DNA of 64,000 nucleotides, from assembly GCA_031415695.1 (NCBI GenBank), contig JANOSH010000031.1, positions 124,001-188,000 of the forward strand, given 5' to 3'. Each line of letters starts with the position of its first letter. Position 1 is the first letter of the stretch. A program made the position numbers and the translations under genes. The DNA comes from JANOSH01 sp031415695. Its GTDB lineage: Bacteria; Actinomycetota; Acidimicrobiia; Acidimicrobiales; Ilumatobacteraceae. Positions 8,043 through 15,157 of the stretch are shown here, in pieces. The notes beneath the pieces were generated by a model. That model made no database searches. It was not told where the DNA came from and saw nothing but the letters and a program-made list of their open reading frames with translations.

Positions 8043-9524
8043 TCAAGTTCCGCAGAAGGTGTGATATTCGGTGTCGGTCGGCGGGGCCGGTGCGGCGTAG
8101 GACTCTAAGCCTGGCCGTAGCGTGAATGGCTCGGCGAGCACCTCGAGCAGCTGGTCGAACGGTGTCATGTTGCCTGCGGTTGCAGCGGACAGCGCTTCTT
8201 CCACCTTGTGATTTCTAGGGATGTACACAGGGTTTGCAGCATCCATTGCGTCGGCTGTGTCGCCTGGTTCGTGTGCCGCAGTCGCCAGACGGTGGTGCCA
8301 GCGCGCCGCCCACGTGTCGAACGCCAGACGGTCGGTGAACAATTCGTCGACGCGAGCGCTATCGCCCCGCAGGAGTGACGCGAGCGCTCGGAAAAGTGAG
8401 GTGTGATCCACGTGGTGGGTTTGCAGTAACGTGAGCAGGTCGTTCATGAGTTCTGCGTCGCCGTCATGTGCTTCGACGAGGCCGAGTTTGGCTCGCATGC
8501 CATCGGTCCAGCAATCGTGAAATCGTTTGGTGAACGAACGGAGCACCTCGGTGGCGAGAGCGATTGCCGTAGCGTCGTCGGGGTGAATGAGTGGCAGTAA
8601 CGTCTCGGCTAGGCGAGCGAGGTTCCATTGCGCGATGTTGGGCTGATTGCCGTACGCATAGCGGCCACCATGGTCGATAGAACTGAACACAGTGGCCGGG
8701 TCGTAGGCGTCCATAAACGCGCATGGTCCGTAGTCGATGGTTTCACCCGAGATGGTCATATTGTCGGTATTCATGACGCCGTGGATAAACCCGACGAGCA
8801 TCCAGCGGGCAACCAACGCGGCCTGTGCATCGGCGACGTACTGAATGAACGCGAGATATGGGTTCGCAGCGTGCGCCGCCGCAGGGTAATGGCGCTCAAT
8901 GGCGTAATCGGCCAAGCGGCGCACCAAAGTTGGATCGTCGTGATGCGCGGCGTACTGGAAGGTGCCGACCCGCAGGTGACTTGCCGCCACACGAGTCAGC
9001 ACCGCCCCCGGCAGCATGGTGTCTCTGGCTATCTGTTCGCCGGTTGCAACAACGGCGAGCGCACGGGTAGTTGGGATGCCGAGCGCGTGCATGGCCTCGC
9101 CCATGACGTACTCGCGCAACATGGGGCCCACCGCTGCCTTACCGTCGCCGCCTCGTGCGAATGGTGTGCGACCCGACCCTTTCAGATGCACATCACGCCG
9201 CTGGCCATGAACATCGTGGATCTCGCCGAGCAGTACTGCTCGTCCATCGCCTAGCCGGGGCGAGTAACCGCCAAACTGGTGTCCGGCGTACGCCTGCGCA
9301 ATGGGAGATGACCCTGCGACAACGGTATTGCCGACAAGAACGGCAACCCCGTCAGCTGTTTGCAACGTGTCAGCGTCGAGCCCCAGTTCGGTAGCGAGTT
9401 GCTCGTTGAAGGCCAGCAGCGTTGGCCTTGGCACCGTAGCTGCCTGCCACGCCACGAACAGCCCGTCGAGATCTCGAACGAACGAGTCGTCGAGGCTGAA
9501 AAAGGTCCCAGCGGCATTGCTCAT
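8043..9524 (-). CDS. selO: SelO/YdiU family protein adenylyltransferase
   Basis: This 493-residue protein matches SelO, a pseudokinase-fold enzyme that transfers AMP from ATP to Ser, Thr or Tyr of target proteins and helps in redox stress. Conserved blocks are visible: AYAGHQFGGYSPRLGDGRA, LKGSGRTPFARGGDGKA, MNTDNM (metal-binding Asn) and IDYGPCAFMD (metal-binding Asp). It ends in the family's FCGT, with an ordinary cysteine and no selenocysteine codon. Length is typical. It ends beside the truncated cyclase gene on the same strand and is divergent from the nitroreductase gene at 9595. Symbol by family recognition. Confidence 0.92.
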   Translation of the reverse strand: MSNAAGTFFSLDDSFVRDLDGLFVAWQAATVPRPTLLAFNEQLATELGLDADTLQTADGVAVLVGNTVVAGSSPIAQAYAGHQFGGYSPRLGDGRAVLLGEIHDVHGQRRDVHLKGSGRTPFARGGDGKAAVGPMLREYVMGEAMHALGIPTTRALAVVATGEQIARDTMLPGAVLTRVAASHLRVGTFQYAAHHDDPTLVRRLADYAIERHYPAAAHAANPYLAFIQYVADAQAALVARWMLVGFIHGVMNTDNMTISGETIDYGPCAFMDAYDPATVFSSIDHGGRYAYGNQPNIAQWNLARLAETLLPLIHPDDATAIALATEVLRSFTKRFHDCWTDGMRAKLGLVEAHDGDAELMNDLLTLLQTHHVDHTSLFRALASLLRGDSARVDELFTDRLAFDTWAARWHHRLATAAHEPGDTADAMDAANPVYIPRNHKVEEALSAATAGNMTPFDQLLEVLAEPFTLRPGLESYAAPAPPTDTEYHTFCGT

Positions 9525-9594
9525 ACGTGAAGGCTACCGGCGCGAATGCGGCTGGGCGCTGGCCTGGGCGTAGGGATCGACTAGACCAACGGGT

Positions 9595-10245
9595 ATGACC
9601 GAACTTCTCCCGTTGACACTCGATGAATTGCTCACAACCACCCGCGCCGTACGTAAGCGGCTCGATCTCGATCGATCCGTGTCGCGCGAACTCATCGTCG
9701 AGTGTTTGGAGATCGCCATGCAGGCGCCGTCGGGTTCCAATCGTCAGGCATGGCATTGGGTGCTTGTCGACGAACCGGCCAAGAAGCGGGCGATTGCCGA
9801 CCTGTACGGCGAGGTGTTCGACAACTACATGAAGGCCCCGGCAAGTGCCGCCTACACGGCTGGCGATACGCGGGCTGAACGCTCGCCAATGATCGCCGAC
9901 TCTGCCCGTTATCTTCGCGACCATTTTCACGAGGTGCCTGTGTTGTTGTTGGCCTACCAAGAGGGCCGACGCGACGGCACGCCATCGAGTGATCAAGCCG
10001 GGTTCTGGGGTTCGGTGCTTCCAGCGGTGTGGAGTTTTATGTTGGCTCTACGGGCCCGAGGTTTGGGCTCGGCGTGGACCACCATGACGTGTCGTCGCGA
10101 GGCTGAGGTAGCGGCGGTGCTCGGGGTCGATCACTCGAAATACACCCATGTGGGTCTCTTCCCTATCGCCTACACAATCGGTACCGATTTCAAGCCTGCG
10201 CCACGTCTCGACTCGACCGACCTCATCCACTGGAACAGCTGGTAG
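9595..10245 (+). CDS. nitroreductase family protein (FMN-dependent)
   Basis: The 216-residue protein shows the nitroreductase fold. An N-terminal TTRAVRKR FMN-phosphate contact is followed by EIAMQAPSGSNRQAWHWVLV, the usual FMN/NAD(P)H-binding block near residues 42-60. A C-terminal stretch (LGSAWTTMT, then THVGLFPIAYTIG) is typical of the subgroup. These enzymes use NAD(P)H to reduce nitro groups, quinones or enones, probably in the cytoplasm. The natural substrate is not evident. It is divergent from selO, with 70 bases between the starts. Confidence 0.88.
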   Translation: MTELLPLTLDELLTTTRAVRKRLDLDRSVSRELIVECLEIAMQAPSGSNRQAWHWVLVDEPAKKRAIADLYGEVFDNYMKAPASAAYTAGDTRAERSPMIADSARYLRDHFHEVPVLLLAYQEGRRDGTPSSDQAGFWGSVLPAVWSFMLALRARGLGSAWTTMTCRREAEVAAVLGVDHSKYTHVGLFPIAYTIGTDFKPAPRLDSTDLIHWNSW

Positions 10246-10335
10246 GTGCCACCAAATCTTTATCCAATCCAGAAACAACTCGGCTCCGAACGTGTGCGAG
10301 CGCAGCATCCGTTGCGCCGGATGAAGGGAACTTCC

Positions 10336-10851
10336 ATGACACGAAACAAGATCCGCATGATCATTGGGGCCGGAACTATCGTTGCCGTCCTCGGTGGTGC
10401 GGCAACGATAGCGACGGCAGGGCATTCCAACACGCTTTTGGAATCAAGCCTGAAAGGCAAGAATGAAGTTGGGCCTGCTGGCTCGAGCCGTAATGTTGGC
10501 GACCCCAAAGGCGAGGGTGAGAACTATGTCTTCGGCATCGACGGAGACCTCAAGACGCTTTGCTATGTGCTCACGGTCGAAAAGATTGCACCAGCGACCG
10601 CTGCACATATCCATAAGGGAGTCACGGGCACCAATGGCCCGGTCGTGGTGAACCTTGCCGCCCCAGCCGACGGGAATGCCGCCGACTGTCTTACCGAGGG
10701 GGAGACCGGGAAGTTTGCTGTCGATGCAAACGGGGTGCCATTGACAACGGTTGCCGAGATTCTTGCGAATCCTTCAGGTTTTTACGTGAACGTTCACAAC
10801 GCTGCCTATCCCGGCGGAGCGATTCGAGGTCAGCTCGAAGTCCAAGACTGA
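10336..10851 (+). CDS. secreted CHRD-domain protein
   Basis: From the ATG at 10336, preceded by a GGGAA Shine-Dalgarno-like sequence, the 171-residue protein has a signal peptide (MTRNKIRMIIGAGTIVAVLG, cleavage after ATA near 27). A single CHRD domain follows. Its hallmarks are present: an ATAAHIH block, GVTGTNGPVVVNL and a C-terminal PGGAIRGQL. CHRD domains occur in chordin and in many bacterial secreted proteins; no reaction is known. Two Cys residues (LCYVL and DCLTEG) may pair. The gene stands alone between the nitroreductase and the minus-strand iron permease. Confidence 0.85.
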   Translation: MTRNKIRMIIGAGTIVAVLGGAATIATAGHSNTLLESSLKGKNEVGPAGSSRNVGDPKGEGENYVFGIDGDLKTLCYVLTVEKIAPATAAHIHKGVTGTNGPVVVNLAAPADGNAADCLTEGETGKFAVDANGVPLTTVAEILANPSGFYVNVHNAAYPGGAIRGQLEVQD

Positions 10852-10902
10852 CACTGACCAGGTCTCCGTCGTGTCCTCCCGGGCACGGCGGAGCCACGGT
10901 TC

Positions 10903-11727
10903 CTATGCGGCGGTGGTTGCCTCGTTGAGTACCTTGGCCGGTCGGAAGTACAGCCAAAGCACGGGCAACAGATACAGCACATAGGTAAACACCCGGATGC
11001 GTTCAGGGTTCTCGTGCCAACCGAGAAGACCGTTCAAGAAATCGCGAACGGTGCCGCTGGCGAGAGAACCGCTCTGAATGTTCCACATCGAATCGATCAG
11101 CCAGCCGTTCTCGATGCCGAAAAGTTCACGCAGTTCGTGAAAGGCCTTACCGACTAGGCCAGCGGCAAACAAGATGAGGACGAACCCGGTTATAGCGAAG
11201 AACCTGGCGAGGTTTACTCGGCGACCGCCCACGTAGACCAACCACCCGATGACGGCTGCGACAGCCAGGCCGAGAAACCCGCCGACGACCACTTGTGCTC
11301 CGGTCGCCGATTCAGTTTCAGCACTCAGGAGGAAGAGTGCCGTTTCGAAACCCTCTCGTGCTACCGCTACAAAGGCGACGATAGCGACGGCGTAGCCAGT
11401 GGTCGAGGCGTCGAGCCGGGCTCGCAGCTCGCCGCTCAGTCCTCCAGCGTGTTGTCGCATCCAAAAGATCATCCAGGTGAGCACTGCGGCAGCAACGACC
11501 GCGATGATTCCTTCGATCGCCTGCTCCCACTTCCCGGTGAACTCACCAACCACGGCGCGAAACACGACGCCGGCGATGATGGAAAGCAGTAGTGCAATGG
11601 CTGATCCAATCCACATTGGGCGCAGCATCGAGAATCGATTTGTTTTGACCAAATAGGTCGCAAGGATGCCAAGAACGAGACTGATCTCGAGACCTTCGCG
11701 AAGCGTGATAACGAAACTTGCTCCCAC
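10903..11727 (-). CDS. FTR1-family iron permease (EfeU-like)
   Basis: This is a 274-residue membrane protein with seven predicted helices. It carries the two iron-translocation motifs of the FTR1/EfeU family, REGLE near residue 10 and REGFE near residue 125. It should carry ferric or oxidised ferrous iron across the membrane. No EfeO or EfeB partner is in the window, so it may act alone or with distant partners. An 18-bp imperfect palindrome sits 33-51 bases upstream of the ATG and may be an iron-responsive operator. Confidence 0.88.
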   Translation of the reverse strand: MGASFVITLREGLEISLVLGILATYLVKTNRFSMLRPMWIGSAIALLLSIIAGVVFRAVVGEFTGKWEQAIEGIIAVVAAAVLTWMIFWMRQHAGGLSGELRARLDASTTGYAVAIVAFVAVAREGFETALFLLSAETESATGAQVVVGGFLGLAVAAVIGWLVYVGGRRVNLARFFAITGFVLILFAAGLVGKAFHELRELFGIENGWLIDSMWNIQSGSLASGTVRDFLNGLLGWHENPERIRVFTYVLYLLPVLWLYFRPAKVLNEATTAA

Positions 11728-11760
11728 TGATTTCCTCCGTGTTGCTGGGCTATCGCGCTA

Positions 11761-11778
11761 TGTTAGTCATGCCTAACA
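11761..11778. promoter_or_regulatory. candidate iron-regulator (IdeR/DtxR-like) operator
   Basis: The arms TGTTAG and CTAACA are perfect inverted repeats separated by six bases. TTAG and CTAA halves are shared with the actinobacterial IdeR/DtxR box, though the full 19-bp consensus is not matched. It lies just upstream of the FTR1 permease start, where a repressor would block transcription. Confidence 0.4.
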
Positions 11779-11919
11779 ATTTTGCCCAAACGAGAGTGAT
11801 CCTCTAGGCGGAGCCAGTCCGGAAGGTGTGTCGACACCAGTGGGGCGTCTCTACGAGCCGCGATCGCTTAGGACATATGGGCTCGATGGCCCATTGGCGA
11901 ACTTAGTGGCGTCGAGCTG

Positions 11920-12807
11920 TCAGGCCTCAGGCTGGACGAAGGTCACGGTGACATCGAGGTCGGCGTCGCCGCGAACGATGCCGAGACGTACGTCGTCGCC
12001 TGTGAGCCGATCGAGTATGTCGCCGAGTGAACCGGCATCGAGCAGGGCTTGGCCGTCGGCGGTGGCGATGACATCGCCCCGACGAATGCCGGCCGTGGCC
12101 GCGGGTGACTCGTCGGCGACCTTGGTGACGAGCAATCCATCACGCGGCTCAAGTCCCGCGGCTGCTCGTACCCGTCGGGCGGCGACCGGTGGGGCGAGTG
12201 ATAGTCCGATGCGTCGACGCTCTAGGTGTTCGCCGGCCGACAGTCGAGCGAGCCGGCTGTGCAGGTCGGCCCCCGCGGGGATAGCCAGGGAGAACCCGTT
12301 TTCGAGGCGATGCGTGTTGATACCGACCACGGTGGCCATTCCGGCGTCGTCGACGGTGACGATGGGACCACCGGACCCGCCGCGGGCCACAGGCGCGCTG
12401 TGTTGCACGGCGCCACTGATCAATCGTCCGAGTGGGCCGCGAAAGGCTACGTCGGCTGAGCCGACCAACCCGAATGACACCTGGCCTTGCCCAAGAGCGA
12501 ACACGACATCGCCAGTCTCGGGCGATGCCTCCGCCCAACTGAGAGATGGCACGTCGGCGGTGTCAACGGCAAGAACCGCGAGGTCGCCGTCGGGATCGAT
12601 GCCGACTGCGGTAGCTTGCGCTTGGCGGCCATCGAAGAAGGTGACTTGTGTGGTGCGGTCTCGCAGGTTGTGGGCACACGTGACAACCTGGCCCGATGCG
12701 ATTACGAGACCACTTCCTCGACCACTGCGACCAATGGTGACGATCGATGGTGAAACAGCGCTGTGTGCGGCTCGCGCCGCCTGGGTGAGCTCTTTAAGTA
12801 GTGACAT
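11920..12807 (-). CDS. cytoplasmic trypsin-like serine protease with PDZ domain (HtrA-like)
   Basis: From the ATG at 12807 the protein is 295 residues. The chymotrypsin-fold triad is readable: His46 in TCAHN, Asp75 in DGDLAVL and Ser145 in GGSGGP. A PDZ domain covers about 205-290 (GLLVTKVADESPAATAGIRRGDVI). HtrA proteases degrade or check misfolded proteins, but this one has no signal peptide or membrane helix, so it looks cytoplasmic. An in-frame start at 12843 would run through the palindrome that is probably the operator of the divergent HxlR gene, so I reject it. Its substrate is unknown. Confidence 0.83.
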   Translation of the reverse strand: MSLLKELTQAARAAHSAVSPSIVTIGRSGRGSGLVIASGQVVTCAHNLRDRTTQVTFFDGRQAQATAVGIDPDGDLAVLAVDTADVPSLSWAEASPETGDVVFALGQGQVSFGLVGSADVAFRGPLGRLISGAVQHSAPVARGGSGGPIVTVDDAGMATVVGINTHRLENGFSLAIPAGADLHSRLARLSAGEHLERRRIGLSLAPPVAARRVRAAAGLEPRDGLLVTKVADESPAATAGIRRGDVIATADGQALLDAGSLGDILDRLTGDDVRLGIVRGDADLDVTVTFVQPEA

Positions 12808-12824
12808 TGAAACCCCATTCACGT

Positions 12825-12849
12825 AGTAACTTGCGAACTGCAAGTGACT
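12825..12849. promoter_or_regulatory. palindromic operator between PDZ protease and HxlR regulator
   Basis: Arms AGTAACTTGC and GCAAGTGACT form a 10-base inverted repeat with one mismatch and a five-base centre. The site lies 30 bases upstream of the HxlR start and 18 bases upstream of the protease start. This placement fits autoregulation by the HxlR protein, possibly of both directions. Confidence 0.6.
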
Positions 12850-12878
12850 CTATCGACGTCGGACACAATGACAACCCG

Positions 12879-13304
12879 ATGGTCGCAGATTCGCCAAAAT
12901 CATCAACACCGCTCGATCAGGCTCTGGCCCGCGTGGGTGACCGATGGACCCTGCTCATCGTCGAAGCGCTATTGCGAGGGCCACTCAAGTACGGCGAACT
13001 CGCCACCGGCGTGAACGGCATAGCACCCAACATCCTGGCTGCCCGGCTGAAACGACTTGTTGCCGACGGTCTCGTTGTCGCTCGGCCCTACTCGCCTCGT
13101 CCCCTTCGACTCGACTACGAACTCACCGCGAGCGGCAGCGAGTTGGCGGCCGCTGTACACCGACTGGCCGAGTGGGCAGCGCGGTTGTCCGGTGCCGATG
13201 TGGAGTACCACCCAACCTGTGGCACGCCCGTCGAGTACCGGGCGTGGTGCCCAACGTGCGACAGCCCCGTCGATGTCAACGACGACGGCATCGTCGAGTT
13301 GTGA
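12879..13304 (+). CDS. HxlR-family winged-helix transcriptional regulator
   Basis: The 141-residue protein has the HxlR layout. A winged helix (about residues 8-90) contains RVGDRWTLLIVEALLRGPLKY and the recognition segment NILAARLKRLVADGL, followed by a dimerisation helix. A C-terminal extension has two CxxC-like pairs (PTCGTP and WCPTCDS), which suggests zinc or redox sensing. HxlR proteins respond to aldehydes, quinones or oxidants and usually control a neighbouring enzyme or pump. Its stop overlaps the start of an MFS exporter by four bases. The start at 12879 is chosen because earlier codons fall inside the operator. Confidence 0.88.
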   Translation: MVADSPKSSTPLDQALARVGDRWTLLIVEALLRGPLKYGELATGVNGIAPNILAARLKRLVADGLVVARPYSPRPLRLDYELTASGSELAAAVHRLAEWAARLSGADVEYHPTCGTPVEYRAWCPTCDSPVDVNDDGIVEL

Positions 13305-14683
13305 AGGGCTCGGGACTATCGGCAAACCGCGCCCGTCTTGCGCTCGTCGCGGCCACGGTCGCCATGTTGATGATCAGCTTCGTAGGTACCGCCACCAACA
13401 TTGCGGTCCCCACACTTGAAGCCGCATTCGAGGCACCGCTCTCGTCGGTGTCGTGGGTGGTTACGTCGTACAACGTGTGCATGGTCACGCTCATGCTGCT
13501 TGGGGGACGCCTCGCCGATCGGCGCGGTCGCAAGCGGATCTTTCTTATCGGCCTCGGGCTTTTCACGATCGGTGCGGCGGGCTCGGCCGCGGCGTCAGGA
13601 TTATGGGTGCTCGTTGGTGCCCGCATGGTCCAAGCCGTAGGCGCCGCGCTGGTTCTTCCTGCGTCGTTGGTGGCGATTTTGCCCACCTATCCGGTCGAAC
13701 GTCATGCGTCGATTGTGTCGTTATGGTCGTCGATGAGCGTGGCTGGCTCGGCAGTAGGGCCGTCGGTATCGTCGTTCGTGCTCTCGGCGGCAGGGTGGCG
13801 TTCGGTGTTTGCGCTGGCCATACCGTTGGCCCTCGGCGCCATGTTTCTCGCCTACCGTAACGTGCCCGAAAGCCTGCCCGACGAAAAGCCAGGCCCGCTC
13901 GACGTGTTGGGGGCTATCGCCGGCACGCTGGCCGTTGGCGGGTTCACTATCGCGCTCGTGCAGGGTCGAGTATGGGGATGGGCGTCACCGCCAGTTATCG
14001 CAGCGGCAGCAACGTTCATAGTCGCCGGATTCGTGTTCGTGCGTCGGTCATTGCACCACCCCGAGCCGCTCGTGAACCTGCGTGTGCTCGGTGTTCGGTC
14101 CTTCGTGGTTGCTGCTCTTGCGGCATTGCTACTCGGCGTTGCCGCAGGCGGAACATGGTTTCTCTATCCGCTCTTCATGCGACAGGTCTGGGGGTTCTCT
14201 ATCGTTCAAACCGGCCTGGCAATGAGTCCCGGCGCCATCATCATGGTCTTCGTAACGTTGGCGAGCGAACCGGTTGCCCGCCGCCTTGGGTACCGACGCG
14301 CTCTCACGCTTGGGGCATCCATTGCCGTGTTCGGCGTGGTGTGGCTGGCGGTGTTCATGAAACCCGACAATCCCTACTGGTTGGCATTCGTTCCCGCCAC
14401 CACACTCATCGGAACAGGTATGGGGCTCAGCGTCGGGCCGCTCAACGCCGCCGGACTGCGCGCAGTGCAGCCGGCGATGATGGGTGCAGCCAACGGTGCG
14501 TTCAATACGCTGCGAACTCTCGGCGGAACGCTCGGTGTGGCCATGGCCGCGGCCGTCTTGGGAGCCGCGAAAGGCGCCGAGCAGGCCGACGCGTTCACCC
14601 TGGCTTTCGTGATCACCGCGGTGTGTACGGCAGGTGCGCCGATGCTCATCGCCGTCGGCTATCGCGACGCCCACCCGATCTAG
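13301..14683 (+). CDS. MFS exporter (DHA2/EmrB-like) coupled to HxlR regulator
   Basis: Starting at a GTG that overlaps the HxlR stop (GTGA), the protein is 460 residues with about 14 helices. MFS motif A appears as GGRLADRRGRKR, followed by the usual MVQAVGAALVLPASL segment of helix 4. It should export a toxic compound by proton antiport. Coupling to an HxlR regulator suggests that the regulator senses the compound and induces the pump. The open frame continues far upstream, but that part is antisense to nothing sensible and overlaps the regulator gene in another frame, so I leave it out. Confidence 0.87.
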   Translation: MKGSGLSANRARLALVAATVAMLMISFVGTATNIAVPTLEAAFEAPLSSVSWVVTSYNVCMVTLMLLGGRLADRRGRKRIFLIGLGLFTIGAAGSAAASGLWVLVGARMVQAVGAALVLPASLVAILPTYPVERHASIVSLWSSMSVAGSAVGPSVSSFVLSAAGWRSVFALAIPLALGAMFLAYRNVPESLPDEKPGPLDVLGAIAGTLAVGGFTIALVQGRVWGWASPPVIAAAATFIVAGFVFVRRSLHHPEPLVNLRVLGVRSFVVAALAALLLGVAAGGTWFLYPLFMRQVWGFSIVQTGLAMSPGAIIMVFVTLASEPVARRLGYRRALTLGASIAVFGVVWLAVFMKPDNPYWLAFVPATTLIGTGMGLSVGPLNAAGLRAVQPAMMGAANGAFNTLRTLGGTLGVAMAAAVLGAAKGAEQADAFTLAFVITAVCTAGAPMLIAVGYRDAHPI

Positions 14684-14723
14684 AAGTGATCTAGCTGCAA
14701 TGTAGAAGTGCCGAAAACGGGAA

Positions 14724-14768
14724 GAACGCCCCTGGCCTCCCGATCGGAACCGGGTGCCAGAGGCGTTC
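14724..14768 (+). terminator. strong hairpin after MFS gene
   Basis: Outer arms GAACGCC/GGCGTTC, then CTGGC/GCCAG, then CCCG/CGGG build a long stem 41 bases after the MFS stop. There is no clear T-run, as is usual in GC-rich actinobacteria. The most likely role is transcription termination. Confidence 0.6.
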
Positions 14769-14830
14769 GACGTTCGAGACCATCCCACACTGACGAGCTT
14801 CGGGCACGTAGCCTTCGAATCGTTCAGATT

Positions 14831-14866
14831 ATTCGCCCGTCAGAGCCAAGGCTCCGGCGGGCGAAT
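14831..14866. terminator. second hairpin between convergent genes
   Basis: Arms ATTCGCCCG and CGGGCGAAT (nine bases, perfect), extended by a wobble pair, a C-G pair and GAGCC/GGCTC around an AA loop, form an almost continuous 17-pair stem. It lies between convergent genes and could stop transcription from both sides. A structured RNA is an alternative. Confidence 0.5.
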
Positions 14867-15062
14867 CCGTTTGTAGCCCGGTTTCCTGCTAGCTGCACCG
14901 AAGTGCGCTTCGCAGATTCCGTAACCACCAGGATGCGCTCTCCCGCTCGTCTTGTCGAGGCTGTCTCGGTTGCCCGATTCCGCTTCGACGTAACTTGCGG
15001 ACTGAGGAGAGTCTGTACCTGCTGGCAATACAGGTCAAGCACTTTTTTGTTCGTGCACAGGG

Positions 15063-15134
15063 TTATCCGCAGTATTTCTTATTCATCCCCAGGACATCTG
15101 AGTTGTCCACCGGTTCATCACAGGTTTGCTCACA
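15063..15134 (+). other. cluster of DnaA-box-like 9-mers
   Basis: Four or five 9-mers resembling the DnaA box (TTATCCACA or the actinobacterial TTGTCCACA) lie in the same direction within 72 bases: TTATCCGCA at 15063, TTCATCCCC at 15082, TTGTCCACC at 15103, TTCATCACA at 15114 and TTGCTCACA at 15126. The first and third differ from consensus by one base, the others by two or more. No dnaA, dnaN or AT-rich unwinding region is nearby. Confidence 0.35.
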
Positions 15135-15157
15135 GGTGACTCGATTGCTGAGCCGAA

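Larger units (their letters stand above)
14684..15157. other. 474-bp non-coding region with hairpins and DnaA-box-like sites
   Basis: This is the longest stretch without a convincing gene. Open frames here have no start signal or recognisable protein pattern. It holds two strong hairpins (14724-14768 and 14831-14866) and, next to the molybdenum-enzyme gene end, a run of DnaA-box-like 9-mers (15063-15134). The flanking genes converge on it. Confidence 0.6.

Noticed and set aside
8043..9524. Selenocysteine in SelO
   Set aside because: The conserved C-terminal position is a normal Cys codon (FCGT) and the stop is terminal; no in-frame TGA read-through is needed.
14724..14866. tRNA or other standard RNA gene
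   Set aside because: The stems do not form a cloverleaf and no CCA end or conserved T-loop is present.
15063..15134. Chromosomal replication origin
   Set aside because: Boxes are degenerate, and no dnaA, dnaN, gyrB or AT-rich unwinding element is near, so an origin call is not supported.
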